Shown: positions 34,022-42,345, numbered from the stretch's first letter. The stretch is DNA of 64,000 nucleotides from Paenibacillaceae bacterium (GCA_900766135.1 CAAFUF010000036.1:124001-188000), one strand, 5' to 3'. The notes: generated by a model from the letters alone, not told the origin. Numbers and translations are program-made.

Positions 34022-34051
34022 AGTATAATTGATAATGATTATCATTGTCAA
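34022..34051 (-). promoter_or_regulatory. Promoter of the flavodoxin operon
   Basis: TTGACA (34046-34051) and TATACT (34022-34027) with an 18-base spacer. The Fur box fills the spacer. Confidence 0.85.
34031..34049. promoter_or_regulatory. Fur box of the flavodoxin promoter
   Basis: GATAATGATTATCATTGTC matches the 19-base Fur consensus GATAATGATWATCATTATC at 18 positions. It lies between -35 and -10, so iron-loaded Fur should block transcription. Confidence 0.9.
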
Positions 34052-34083
34052 TGAGAGACCGGACAGAATCTTCTCACACCTTC

Positions 34084-34165
34084 TTTGCACGATTATCCCT
34101 TTCGTTCAGAATTGGGGGATCGAGAGTGAGGCTGTTGCCTGATGCAACGGGATAATCCTCAAAAG
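34084..34165. repeat. Dispersed inverted-repeat element, copy B (82 bases)
   Basis: Left end TTTGCACGATTATCCCTTTC and right end TGCAACGGGATAATCCTCAA are inverted relatives and match the ends of copy A at 16491-16652. The interior differs in length and sequence. Confidence 0.6.
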
Positions 34166-34190
34166 AAGGGAACGGATAGATGAAATCAAT

Positions 34191-34229
34191 GAAAGCCGGC
34201 CCCCTGAAAGGAGTATCCGGCTTCTTTTT
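34191..34229. terminator. Hairpin downstream of the Mo-oxidoreductase gene
   Basis: Stem GAAAGCCGG/CCGGCTTC with an internal CCCCTGAAAGGAG hairpin. A T-run follows on the plus strand only. It probably ends the minus-strand operon, but the orientation of the T-run leaves that uncertain. Confidence 0.5.
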
Positions 34230-34245
34230 CCTATACGACGACCTA

Positions 34246-35526
34246 TCAGCTAAGTCCCACCCACGCATCATTGGAGTAGCCGCGCTGCTCCCAATATCCG
34301 ACATGCTCGCCTTCGATCAGCTCGATTCGCGTCAGCCACTTCACCGACTTGTAGGCGTACATTTTGGGCACGATCAGTCTTACGGGCCCCCCCAAATCGC
34401 TCGGAATCGGCTTGCCGTCGTGCATCACCGCTACCATAACATCCTCCATATCCGCCTGCTCCAAGGTAAGCGTATCGGTGTAGACGCCGTCCCCCGAATA
34501 GAACTTCACGGTTTGGGCGCCCGGCTTCACGCCGGCTTTCTTGAGCAGCACTCGCAACGGAATCCCTTCCCAGGTATTCTTGTATACCGACCAGCCTGTG
34601 ACACAGTGAAAATCGCTGACCTGCACCGTCCGCTCCAGCTTGAGGAAGTCCTCCCAGCCCCACTTAAACTTGTTGTTCACCAAACCATCGATCGTAAACG
34701 ACCAGTTCTCGTTGGAGAAGGACGGGATATCCGTCACCGTATAGACGCGAAAATGTCCCTGCGCCCCGCCGCCAACAACCTGTGCGGAGGCCGGCAGCGG
34801 CACCGGATTAGGAACAAGCCGATTGGCGTTCTCCTCTAGCAGCCGATCGACGGTGTTCGTCCCGCCGATGCTGCCGAGAGAACTGCCCAGCCATTTGAGA
34901 AAGGTTGGTCCGACCGTTACCGCCAGCCCCACGCCGATCGCCCCGCGGATAAACGCCCGGCGGGTGTAGACCGGTTGGGGAGACGTTGGCCCTTGGTGTT
35001 GTTTGGCTCCTGGCTCCTCTTCTTTGCCTGCGGCGGCAGGACGTACCTCAGGTTTGATCGACCGCCTAGCCGGTTCCTTCAGCCATTTTGTCCGGGTTAA
35101 GGAATGGTAGATGATATACGGAAGGCCGATCCAGGTCAATAAATCATGCACGGTCAACGCCGCATTGGACACCCTCGGCCCCACCGCCTTGAACTGCCAC
35201 AGCAGCACGCCCGAGCCAAACCAGCCCAACAGCAACCCAAGGACTACGATAACGTTAAATCGCTGCCAGGGCTTCTGTCGCAGCTGCTTCCAGTGCTTCC
35301 CCGCTAACACCAAGTAATAAACGACCGGGAGGATCGAGGCGATGCCTACCGCGATATGCAGCCATTTCAGCCAAACCCGGCCCTCCCCCAACAAACCGCG
35401 CCAGAACCCGCCGACCAGCAGCAGCCCCGTCAGGGCCAGGATCACGACGATCCAGCCGTTCCAGGCATGCAGGGCGACGAGTTTTCGACCATAGCCCTTG
35501 CGCAGACGCTCCAGCATTCCCTTCAT
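34246..35526 (-). CDS. Fused cytochrome b-type / molybdopterin oxidoreductase
   Basis: 426 residues. The first 150 form four membrane helices with four well-placed histidines (His20, 57, 127, 141), suggesting a heme b cytochrome. A linker with a twin arginine (TRRAFIRGA, about 189) leads to a membrane segment and then a sulfite-oxidase-fold domain. Cys308 in SDFHCVTGWSV is the expected Mo ligand, with WEGIPLRVLLKKAG and PSDLGGPVRLIVPKMYAYKSVKW as typical following motifs. In MsrPQ the same two parts are separate proteins that repair methionine sulfoxide outside the membrane. It overlaps the kinase gene by four bases. Confidence 0.85.
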   Translation of the reverse strand: MKGMLERLRKGYGRKLVALHAWNGWIVVILALTGLLLVGGFWRGLLGEGRVWLKWLHIAVGIASILPVVYYLVLAGKHWKQLRQKPWQRFNVIVVLGLLLGWFGSGVLLWQFKAVGPRVSNAALTVHDLLTWIGLPYIIYHSLTRTKWLKEPARRSIKPEVRPAAAGKEEEPGAKQHQGPTSPQPVYTRRAFIRGAIGVGLAVTVGPTFLKWLGSSLGSIGGTNTVDRLLEENANRLVPNPVPLPASAQVVGGGAQGHFRVYTVTDIPSFSNENWSFTIDGLVNNKFKWGWEDFLKLERTVQVSDFHCVTGWSVYKNTWEGIPLRVLLKKAGVKPGAQTVKFYSGDGVYTDTLTLEQADMEDVMVAVMHDGKPIPSDLGGPVRLIVPKMYAYKSVKWLTRIELIEGEHVGYWEQRGYSNDAWVGLS

Positions 35527-36626
35527 TCCACCATCGCCTCCTCATTCGTTGAATCCCCCTCGGCTTGCCTGCCATCGTCGGTCTCCAGCACCGTGAACCA
35601 AAATGCACTGCCCCCCGCCTCCGCTTCATCCACGCCGATCTCTCCGCCGTATTGCTCCACCAGCCGCTTCGTGATGGAAAGCCCCAGACCGGCGCCTCCG
35701 CTATCCCGGCTGCGGGAACGATCGGAACGGTAAAACCGTTCGAAGATTCGCCCTCTCTCTTCAAGGGGAACGCCCGGTCCTTGATCGACAATCGCAAACC
35801 GAATCCTCCTGTCCGCCGGACCGCCGAGAGTCTCCATCGCCGTGCACGAAATCGTCCCGCCTTGCGGGGAATGCCTTACGGCATTTTCCAGCAGATTTTG
35901 CAGCACCCGCTCCAAGTGCCGGGGCGCCATCCGAAGTTTAAGAGGACGATCGGGCAGTTGCACCTTCAACTGCAGCGACTTGGCTTCGCACGGCTTGGCG
36001 AAACGCGGCAGCAGCTCGACGAGAACGTTTTCCGCGATCGATATCCGGAACTCCTCCGTTTCCCGTCTTGTCGACTCCAGTGTCGACAGCTCGAATAAAT
36101 CCTGGATCAACTCCCCCAGCCGTACCGTCTCCGTCCGTATGGTGGCTAAGTATCGGCGGAACGCGGCCTCATCCTGAATGACATCGTCCTCCAACGCCTC
36201 GACGTAGGACTGAACCGAAGCCAGCGGCGTTCTTAAGTCATGGGCCATGTTGGCGACCAGTTCGCGTTGGGCGGATTCCGCCGCCGACACCTGCTTGAAG
36301 CTGGACTCCAGGCTGTCGCCCATTTGGTTGAACTGATCGGCCAACTGCCGGAACTCCTTCAACCCCGTGTACTCGACCCGCGCCTTCAGATCGCCTCCGG
36401 CAATACGCCTTGCCCCGTCGCCGATTCGCTTGACCGAAGCTTCCAGCGGACGCACCAGCACGAAATGGAGCAGCGCCGACGCCAGACCCGCACCGACCGA
36501 GGCGAGCGTAAGCCAGACAAACTGCTCCCTGTTCAGCAGCATATATCGATAAAATGCCACCAGCAGCAGGATAATCATCCCGATGCTGACCAGGTTCGCC
36601 AGCAGGAGATAGGTGCGCAGCTTCAT
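35523..36626 (-). CDS. Sensor histidine kinase (OmpR-type partner)
   Basis: 367 residues. Two helices (about 5-28 and 36-60) enclose an extracytoplasmic loop of only about eight residues, so sensing is likely within the membrane. HAMP follows. The DHp box is NMAHDLRTPLASVQSY, and the ATPase has NLLENAVRHS, VDQGPGVP, FERFYRSD and GAGLGLSITK. It overlaps both the regulator upstream and the oxidoreductase downstream by four bases, so kinase and enzyme levels are linked. Signal not known; oxidative or chlorine stress is inferred from the neighbours. Confidence 0.9.
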   Translation of the reverse strand: MKLRTYLLLANLVSIGMIILLLVAFYRYMLLNREQFVWLTLASVGAGLASALLHFVLVRPLEASVKRIGDGARRIAGGDLKARVEYTGLKEFRQLADQFNQMGDSLESSFKQVSAAESAQRELVANMAHDLRTPLASVQSYVEALEDDVIQDEAAFRRYLATIRTETVRLGELIQDLFELSTLESTRRETEEFRISIAENVLVELLPRFAKPCEAKSLQLKVQLPDRPLKLRMAPRHLERVLQNLLENAVRHSPQGGTISCTAMETLGGPADRRIRFAIVDQGPGVPLEERGRIFERFYRSDRSRSRDSGGAGLGLSITKRLVEQYGGEIGVDEAEAGGSAFWFTVLETDDGRQAEGDSTNEEAMVE

Positions 36627-37369
36627 CGCTCCTGCCCCCTCGCTTCAAGCTTATAGCCAATGCCCCACACCGTTTTGATCCAATCCGGGGCGGAAGGGTT
36701 GGCTTCGATCTTCTCCCGCAGCCGGCGGATGTGAACGGTCACCGTCGTCGTATCGCCGTCATACGCCACATCCCATACCTGATTCAACAGCTGGCTGCGC
36801 GAGAACACTTTGCCCGGATACTTGGCGAGCAGATGCAGAAGATCGAATTCCTTCATCGTCAAATCCGCTTCCGTCCCCCTGATCAATACCCGTCGCTCCT
36901 GCGGAAAAATCTCCAAGCCATCGAACGCAATCGCCACCAGCCCCTCTCCTTCTTCGCCGGCCAAACTTCGGGATGACGGGGCGGCGGCTCCCGTTTGAAC
37001 GCCGGTCCGCCGCAGGATATTCTTGATGCGCAGCACCAGCTCGCGCGGACTAAACGGTTTGGTCAGGTAATCGTCCGCTCCCATGGTGAGTCCCAGCAAT
37101 CGATCGGCTTCCTCGCCGCGGGCCGTCAACATGATGATCGGCGTATCCTCCTGCCGCCGAATCCGGTCACATACCTCCAAGCCGCCAAGCTTCGGCATCA
37201 TGAGATCGAGCACAAGCAAATCGGGATGATGTTCTTCCCAGTGGTGCAGCGCCTCCTCCCCGTCTGAGGCAACCCAAACCGTCCAGCCCTCGCGTTCCAG
37301 ATAACGGCGGCAGACATCCGTAATATTTTGTTCATCGTCGGCAACTACAATTTTGGCGCTCAACCGCAC
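36623..37369 (-). CDS. OmpR-family response regulator
   Basis: Receiver domain with acidic VVADDEQN and phosphoacceptor Asp55 in LVLDLMMPK, Lys in YLTKPFSPREL. A linker of about 30 residues precedes the winged helix (LTMKEFDLLHLLAKYPGKVF, then TVTVHIRRLREKIE and GIGYKLE). GTG at 37369 or TTG two codons later can start it; the GGGGG site suits the TTG better. It follows the Met-rich lipoprotein gene by about 80 bases on the same strand. A TATAAT near 37415 may give it a promoter of its own. Confidence 0.9.
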   Translation of the reverse strand: MRLSAKIVVADDEQNITDVCRRYLEREGWTVWVASDGEEALHHWEEHHPDLLVLDLMMPKLGGLEVCDRIRRQEDTPIIMLTARGEEADRLLGLTMGADDYLTKPFSPRELVLRIKNILRRTGVQTGAAAPSSRSLAGEEGEGLVAIAFDGLEIFPQERRVLIRGTEADLTMKEFDLLHLLAKYPGKVFSRSQLLNQVWDVAYDGDTTTVTVHIRRLREKIEANPSAPDWIKTVWGIGYKLEARGQER

Positions 37370-37449
37370 GGCCCCCTGGCTTGTGGAAAGTCTTTCCTGT
37401 GTTATTAGTCACATTATAACGCGTTGTAGGCTAGGATACGACCTTAGCA

Positions 37450-37734
37450 TTACTCGCCCATCTCGCCGTCCTTCATATCCTGGCTGTCCATTTCTCCATC
37501 CTTCATCTCTTCGCCCATCGTGTTTTGGTTCATCTCGCTGTCTTTCATCTCTTCGCCCATCGTGTCCTGATTCATCTCGCCATCCTTCATCTCGCCATTC
37601 CCGGCGGTACCGCTCATTTCTGTCGAGGCATTGGCTCCATCGTTCATGTTCTCCTTGTTCATGTCGTTCTTGGCCCCGCAAGCCGCTAACGTGAGCATGG
37701 TTCCAAGCAACACAATAACTCCGATTTTCTTCAT
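37450..37734 (-). CDS. Methionine-rich lipoprotein with internal repeats
   Basis: 94 residues from the ATG at 37734 (AGAGGAACT before it). A signal peptide with lipobox LAAC anchors it at Cys19. The 76-residue mature part has 13 methionines, no aromatic residue and no other Cys. It is built from a repeat MNQDTMGEEMKDSE and its variants MNQNTMGEEMKDGE and shorter MKDGEM units, strongly acidic. Such a protein could act as an oxidant sink or bind copper. Its place before a two-component system and a methionine-sulfoxide-reductase-like enzyme favours the first. I know no close named family. Confidence 0.8.
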   Translation of the reverse strand: MKKIGVIVLLGTMLTLAACGAKNDMNKENMNDGANASTEMSGTAGNGEMKDGEMNQDTMGEEMKDSEMNQNTMGEEMKDGEMDSQDMKDGEMGE

Positions 37735-37771
37735 AGTTCCTCTTCCTTTCGTCATTTGGACTCGTTCGCCC

Positions 37772-37802
37772 ATTATCTTAGCGAATAATGCTAACCATCC
37801 AA
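37772..37802 (-). promoter_or_regulatory. Promoter and palindrome upstream of the Met-rich lipoprotein
   Basis: On minus, TTGGAT (37797-37802), then GATAAT (37772-37777) with a 19-base spacer that contains the palindrome TTAGCATTATTCGCTAA. It may be the site of the response regulator. The -35 is weak and the spacing long, as expected for an activated promoter. Confidence 0.5.
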
Positions 37803-37853
37803 GAACGAACCGATTGCGAAACCCTTAGAAAAGCCTTACGAAAGGATTACGAC

Positions 37854-37886
37854 AAAAAAAGATACCCATAGATAACTATGGGCATC
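37854..37886 (-). terminator. Terminator after the ABC-2 permease
   Basis: Stem GATGCCCATAG/CTATGGGTATC with a four-base loop and seven Ts on the minus strand. Confidence 0.88.
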
Positions 37887-37923
37887 CGATGAACTAATAG
37901 GGTGTACAGTCAACGTCCTTCCT

Positions 37924-38715
37924 TTATAACGGCAAATCCCTTTTTGAAAAAATCCATACGGCTGCTCCATACAGCACCAGCCCCGCCGCCCCAAGACCCA
38001 AAGCTGCCGGGAGGACGTCGTACGAGCTTGTGGCGATTTGGATCGGCTCAAAAACGCTCAACACCGTCAATCCACGCAACCATTCCATCTCCCCGCTCAT
38101 ATTCGCCACGAGTTGGGCGATGAAGAAGAAGACGGACAGCAACCCGGAAGCCGCCAACGTATGTTTACTGTCGTTCAGCAGGCAGGAGAACAGGAACGCG
38201 TAACCGCTGATGACGAAAAACAACAAAAATCCGAGCAAATTGATTTGCAGGAAAGCGGAAGTATCCAGCTTAGCATCGTTCACCAGTACCGGGGCCAACG
38301 CCAAACCCGCTACCGAGGTTAACAAGGAGATCAGAAACAAATTAACGATAAGGACCCCGGCTTGCGTCACGGCGATCCTCCTTCTGGAAACCGGCGTCGC
38401 CAATAGATAGGCCATCGAGCCGCGGTCCACCAAATGCGACATCAGACCGTTCGCAACGACGACGCAATAGATCATCAGAAACATAATGAAGGTCGCCCCG
38501 TAAAATCCCGTCGCCATGAATCCGGTCAACGTCTCCATCCCTTCCTGCATCCCGAAGGCGTTGCGCATGGCTTCCGGCATTGCAGCGAACAGATCGGACT
38601 CGCCGCCGGTGAACATCCCTATCGTCGCCAGAAAATAAAAGATCGTAATCGCCAAAAAAACCACGAACAGCTTCAAATTCCGGCGGTAAGTCGAAACGAA
38701 TAATGCCCGGTTCAT
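37924..38715 (-). CDS. ABC-2 type exporter permease
   Basis: 263 residues with six helices, from LKLFVVFLAITIFYFLATIG to a last LGAAGLVLYGAAVWIF. The long outer loop after helix 1 (GMFTGGESDLFAAMPEAM) is typical of the ABC-2 permeases that pair with this ATPase type. It overlaps the ATPase gene by four bases. Likely part of a drug or peptide exporter under TetR control. Confidence 0.87.
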   Translation of the reverse strand: MNRALFVSTYRRNLKLFVVFLAITIFYFLATIGMFTGGESDLFAAMPEAMRNAFGMQEGMETLTGFMATGFYGATFIMFLMIYCVVVANGLMSHLVDRGSMAYLLATPVSRRRIAVTQAGVLIVNLFLISLLTSVAGLALAPVLVNDAKLDTSAFLQINLLGFLLFFVISGYAFLFSCLLNDSKHTLAASGLLSVFFFIAQLVANMSGEMEWLRGLTVLSVFEPIQIATSSYDVLPAALGLGAAGLVLYGAAVWIFSKRDLPL

Positions 38716-39602
38716 CGCGCAGCCTCCTTCGTACCGTAAAAGTGCATAAAAATATCCTCAAGCTTTTGCGACTCCATATCCATATTGGAAATTCCCCGGC
38801 CGGCCAATGCCGCGATCAATTGGTCATAATTGCCCTGCACGGCCAAATGCAGCCTCGGACCTTCCTCTTTGACGCAGTCGAGCCCGCTGCGCTTCACGGC
38901 GTCTGCATCTTCCTGTGATTGGAACGTGACCGCGATGATCTTGCGCTGCGCCGCCTTCATTGTTTCGATTCCCTCGACGGCAATGAGCTTTCCGTCTTTG
39001 ATAATGCCGACGCGGTCGCAGGTCCGTTCGATTTCCTCAAACATGTGGGAGGACATCAGCACGGTTTTGCCGCGTTCCTTCTCTTCGAGCACCAGATCAA
39101 CGAACAGTTGCTGCATTAAGGGATCCAGGCCGGAGGTCGGTTCGTCCAGAATGAGAATGGCCGGATCATGCATAAAAGCCGCGACGATGCCTACCTTTTG
39201 CTTCATTCCTTTGGACATTTTGCGGATGGGGGTCTTCACATCGAACTGAAACCGTTTGATCAATTGATCGCGCCGGGCCGTGCCCCTCATCCCGCGCATC
39301 CCTCCCAGCAATTCAAGCACTTGCAGTCCGTTCATGCCGTCCGGGAAAGAGATTTCCCCGGGGAGATACCCCACCTTCTTCATCACTTGCGCGCTTAGCC
39401 GCATGCAATCCAAGCCGTCGATCGTGGCCTTTCCGCGGTCCGGCTTGTAGAAACCCATCAAATGGCGGATGGTCGTCGATTTACCGGCACCGTTTGGCCC
39501 TAAATATCCCAGGACCTCTCCTTTTTTAACGGAAAAGGTCAGGTCGAATATCCCTTTTCCATTGGAAAATCTCTTCGTCAATCCTTCCATGCGAATGCTC
39601 AT
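38712..39602 (-). CDS. ABC transporter ATP-binding protein (ABC-2 exporter)
   Basis: Walker A GPNGAGKST, signature MSKGMKQK, Walker B ILILDEPTSGLD, H loop SSHMFEE. The non-canonical signature (MSKG in place of LSGG) is common in this exporter branch. 296 residues with a C-terminal domain of about 80 after the ATPase. The start at 39602 (ATG) has GAGAGG 11 bases upstream; a GTG 12 bases earlier overlaps the site. A TetR gene is divergent, with a palindrome 29 bases upstream. Confidence 0.9.
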   Translation of the reverse strand: MSIRMEGLTKRFSNGKGIFDLTFSVKKGEVLGYLGPNGAGKSTTIRHLMGFYKPDRGKATIDGLDCMRLSAQVMKKVGYLPGEISFPDGMNGLQVLELLGGMRGMRGTARRDQLIKRFQFDVKTPIRKMSKGMKQKVGIVAAFMHDPAILILDEPTSGLDPLMQQLFVDLVLEEKERGKTVLMSSHMFEEIERTCDRVGIIKDGKLIAVEGIETMKAAQRKIIAVTFQSQEDADAVKRSGLDCVKEEGPRLHLAVQGNYDQLIAALAGRGISNMDMESQKLEDIFMHFYGTKEAAR

Positions 39603-39630
39603 TTTGAAGGACACCTCTCATTTAATGTTT

Positions 39631-39647
39631 TGAATAATATATATTCA
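39631..39647. promoter_or_regulatory. Palindromic operator of the exporter/TetR intergenic region
   Basis: TGAATAATATATATTCA: six-base perfect arms around five bases. TCATTCAT- and TGAATGAA-type pieces follow toward the TetR gene. Probable TetR site. Confidence 0.6.
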
Positions 39648-39758
39648 TTTCATTCATAATGTACATTGATTGATGGAGAAAGTCAAGATGTTTTGAATGA
39701 ATTGAGTTGAAAATATACAAAACTTAACGTATCCTTGGCATAGGGGTGAATTACGTCG

Positions 39759-40379
39759 ATGAATGGATATCAACGCCGCACGGAGCAGAAAAAAGAAAAA
39801 GTCAAACGCGCCGCCGTAGAGTTGTTTACGGCTTATGGTTTAGACAAAGTCAGCCTGGCTGAAATCGCGAAGCAAGCCGGCGTTTCGCCCGTAACGATTT
39901 ACAATTATTACGGCACGAAAGACGAGCTGTTCGCCAAAGTCGTAACCGAAATGCTGGAGGAGGCTTGGGAGGAGCGACTTCGCATGCTCCGCAGCGATCT
40001 GCCTTTTTTGGAGAAAATCGAGAAGATGATCTTCGAAACGGCGGATTTCGCGAATAAGGTCGATCCCGAATTTTTAAGGACGATGATGTCCAGCAATCCG
40101 GAAATCTTAACCATGACGGAAGAGATCTATAAGCGGTATCTCCCCCTGATGATGGATTTCTTTGAGGGAGGACAACGGGAGGGTTACATCAACAAAGACG
40201 TGTCGGCCGAAACCTTCTTGCTCTACCTGAATCTTCTTAACGAGGCGAGAACGAAAATCGATCTGTCTATGGATAAAGAAAAAAACCAGCGTTTGCTCAA
40301 AGAATTGACCAGCCTGCTTTTCTATGGACTGGTCGGTCCGAACGGCCGTCCGGATCGCTTCGAGACAGACCGGGGCTAG
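39759..40379 (+). CDS. TetR-family regulator
   Basis: 206 residues. The DNA-binding domain is AAVELFTAYGLDKVSLAEIAKQAGVSPVTIYNYYGTKDELF, seen here as the pieces KVSLAEIAKQAGVS and TIYNYYGTKDELF. The C-terminal ligand pocket is not assignable. AGGGGTGAATTACGTCG precedes ATG. Divergent from the ABC exporter, whose intergenic palindrome it probably binds. Confidence 0.92.
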   Translation: MNGYQRRTEQKKEKVKRAAVELFTAYGLDKVSLAEIAKQAGVSPVTIYNYYGTKDELFAKVVTEMLEEAWEERLRMLRSDLPFLEKIEKMIFETADFANKVDPEFLRTMMSSNPEILTMTEEIYKRYLPLMMDFFEGGQREGYINKDVSAETFLLYLNLLNEARTKIDLSMDKEKNQRLLKELTSLLFYGLVGPNGRPDRFETDRG

Positions 40380-40421
40380 ACTGTCTCCCCCATGCTCATG
40401 CCGCTTGCCCCTAATGACGGC

Positions 40422-40457
40422 AAAAACCCGCCCGGGCGTAATGCCCGAGCGGGTTTT
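40422..40457. terminator. Bidirectional terminator between convergent tetR genes
   Basis: AAAACCCGC-CGGGC pairs with GCCCGAGCGGGTTTT; A- and T-runs on each side allow use in both directions. Confidence 0.85.
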
Positions 40458-40471
40458 ACCATTGATCGTTA

Positions 40472-41140
40472 TCAGGAGCGGCCGGCGATGCCGTACATGA
40501 GCAGGTCCACCGTACGCTCGATCTCTTCTTCTTCGTCAAAAGGAAAATCCGGTAGGATTAACACATGCACCAGAATCATGCCGATCACGATGCTGGCTCC
40601 GGTACGCGCAATCCGCCATGGAGGCGCATCTACGATTTGACCTTTTTCCTGAAAATGCAAAATGACCTTCTCAATCCGCCGAAAAACGATCTCGGACGCC
40701 AAATTTTTCACCTGCTCCAACAACTCCGGCTGGAACGGCACCTCATGGATCAAAATTTTGATGATCCGCATATTCTCACGGACAAATTTCAGGCGATCCT
40801 TAGCCAACGCGCGAAAAAAATCCTCCGCCCGCTCATAAGGCGTCTCGATCATCTTGGCGAAGTCCCGCAGCAAGAACGGCGCAGCCAGCTTGATGACGAT
40901 CGGTCCGGCGATGGACAGAAGCAGATCTTTCTTCGTCTTATAGTGACGGAAAATCGTTCCTTCGGCCACTCCGGCCTTTTGCGCGATTTCGCTGGTGGAA
41001 GTGGCGGCATACCCTTTCTCGGCAAAAATCTCCGTCGCCGCCTCCAAAATTTTGATCTGCTTCTCCGTTTTCTTCTCCGTGTCCTCTTCTTCCGTCAACC
41101 GGATCAGGTCCTCCAGCCACTGCTCTTTCTCGTCCGACAT
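40472..41140 (-). CDS. TetR-family regulator, third gene of an exporter operon
   Basis: 222 residues. The helix-turn-helix is TSTSEIAQKAGVAEGTIFRH, followed by YKTKKDLLLS. The N-terminal 35 residues are a charged coil. ATG at 41140 with GGGGAGAGG nine bases upstream; an ATG 27 bases earlier has no site. It ends the ATPase-permease-TetR operon. The AGTGAGTAATTACTCACT palindromes before the ATPase gene are its likely sites. Confidence 0.9.
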   Translation of the reverse strand: MSDEKEQWLEDLIRLTEEEDTEKKTEKQIKILEAATEIFAEKGYAATSTSEIAQKAGVAEGTIFRHYKTKKDLLLSIAGPIVIKLAAPFLLRDFAKMIETPYERAEDFFRALAKDRLKFVRENMRIIKILIHEVPFQPELLEQVKNLASEIVFRRIEKVILHFQEKGQIVDAPPWRIARTGASIVIGMILVHVLILPDFPFDEEEEIERTVDLLMYGIAGRS

Positions 41141-41190
41141 AGAGGCCTCTCCCCTTTCCCTTCGCATCTTAAGGTTCTTTGTCCAGCGTA

Positions 41191-42345
41191 CTATATTTTA
41201 CGGTGCTTGCGCAACGCGATGACATTGGCGAACATGAATACGAGGGACAGCCCTGCCAGCACGTAGACGTCCAACGCGATCCCGCTCCAGCCCTCGCCTC
41301 GGATCATGATGCCGCGCAACGCGTCCGCACCGTATTTCAGTGGCGTGATGTGAGTAATCCAGCGTAGCCAAGGCGAAATGCTCTCCAGGTCAAACAACCC
41401 GGAAAAGAACACTTGCGGCACGATGACGAGCGGGATGAATTGAATCATCTGAAATTCCGAATTCGCAAACGCCGACAGGAGCGTGCCGAAGCTAAGGGCA
41501 GCGAGCGAAAGCAGCAGCATGATCAGCAGCACGTAACCGAAGGAGCCAACCATCAGGCTGCCGAGCGCATACACGGTAAATCCGGCGATCAGCACCGCCT
41601 GCAGGCTCGTAAAGATGCCGAAGCCCGCCATGTAGCCGACGACGATTTCCCATCGGCGCAGCGGCGTAGCGAGCAGCCGCTCCAGCGTGCCGCTTGTTCG
41701 CTCCCTCAGAAAAGAAACGCCGGCGATCAGGAAAACGAAAAAGAAGGCAAACAAGCCGATCAGCACGGGACTTAAGCTGTCGAAGGAAGACATGTCCGCA
41801 CCTCCGTGCAAATATTCGAACACCGGTGCCTGCAATTTCGGCTGTTGCTGCGCCGCGCCTTTCGGGCCGGTCGCAGTGGCGTCCGGATTTGTCGCCGCCG
41901 GGCTGCCGGGGTCAATCGCGGAGTTTCCGCTCTGATCCGGGGCCGGGGAAGTCTCGCTTGAAGCGCCCGGGGTGCCTTGGCCTTGCAGCGTTTTTTGGAT
42001 CAGCAGCATGACCGCCCGGTTCTTGGAAGGATCGCTGCCCTCCAGCACGATATGCGGTATGCTTTGGTCGAGACGGATCAGCGCGTCGATCTCTTGGTCG
42101 GCCAAAGCCGATTGGGCCTCGGCCTCCGTATCAAAGGCGATCACTTCGGCATCGCCACCGCTCAATTTGTCGGCAAGAGCGGTAGGGATTTGCACCGTCC
42201 CGAATTTCGGCTGATAGGCGTCGCCGTTAAACACGAGATACATCATGGATAAGACCAGCAGCGGAGCCACGATCAACAGCGCCATCGTCCGTTTGTCATG
42301 AATGAATTGACGGATTATGCGTACTATCAAAGCCCTGATTCTCAT
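41191..42345 (-). CDS. ABC-2 permease with large external loop (YbhR/NatB-like)
   Basis: 384 residues. One helix (KRTMALLIVAPLLVLSMMYL) is followed by about 150 external residues, including a low-complexity Pro/Ser/Gly/Ala stretch, and then five helices. LRERTSGTLERLLATPLRRWEIVVGY is the typical ABC-2 re-entrant region, and FFSGLFDLESISPWLRW the loop before the last helix. It overlaps the ATPase gene by four bases. Likely exports drugs or lipophilic compounds. Confidence 0.88.
   Translation of the reverse strand: MRIRALIVRIIRQFIHDKRTMALLIVAPLLVLSMMYLVFNGDAYQPKFGTVQIPTALADKLSGGDAEVIAFDTEAEAQSALADQEIDALIRLDQSIPHIVLEGSDPSKNRAVMLLIQKTLQGQGTPGASSETSPAPDQSGNSAIDPGSPAATNPDATATGPKGAAQQQPKLQAPVFEYLHGGADMSSFDSLSPVLIGLFAFFFVFLIAGVSFLRERTSGTLERLLATPLRRWEIVVGYMAGFGIFTSLQAVLIAGFTVYALGSLMVGSFGYVLLIMLLLSLAALSFGTLLSAFANSEFQMIQFIPLVIVPQVFFSGLFDLESISPWLRWITHITPLKYGADALRGIMIRGEGWSGIALDVYVLAGLSLVFMFANVIALRKHRKI

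Noticed and set aside
34180..34257. Small plus-strand ORF starting MKSMKAGPLK at the hairpin
   Set aside because: It is made of the hairpin sequence and runs on as an antisense frame to the Mo-oxidoreductase gene.
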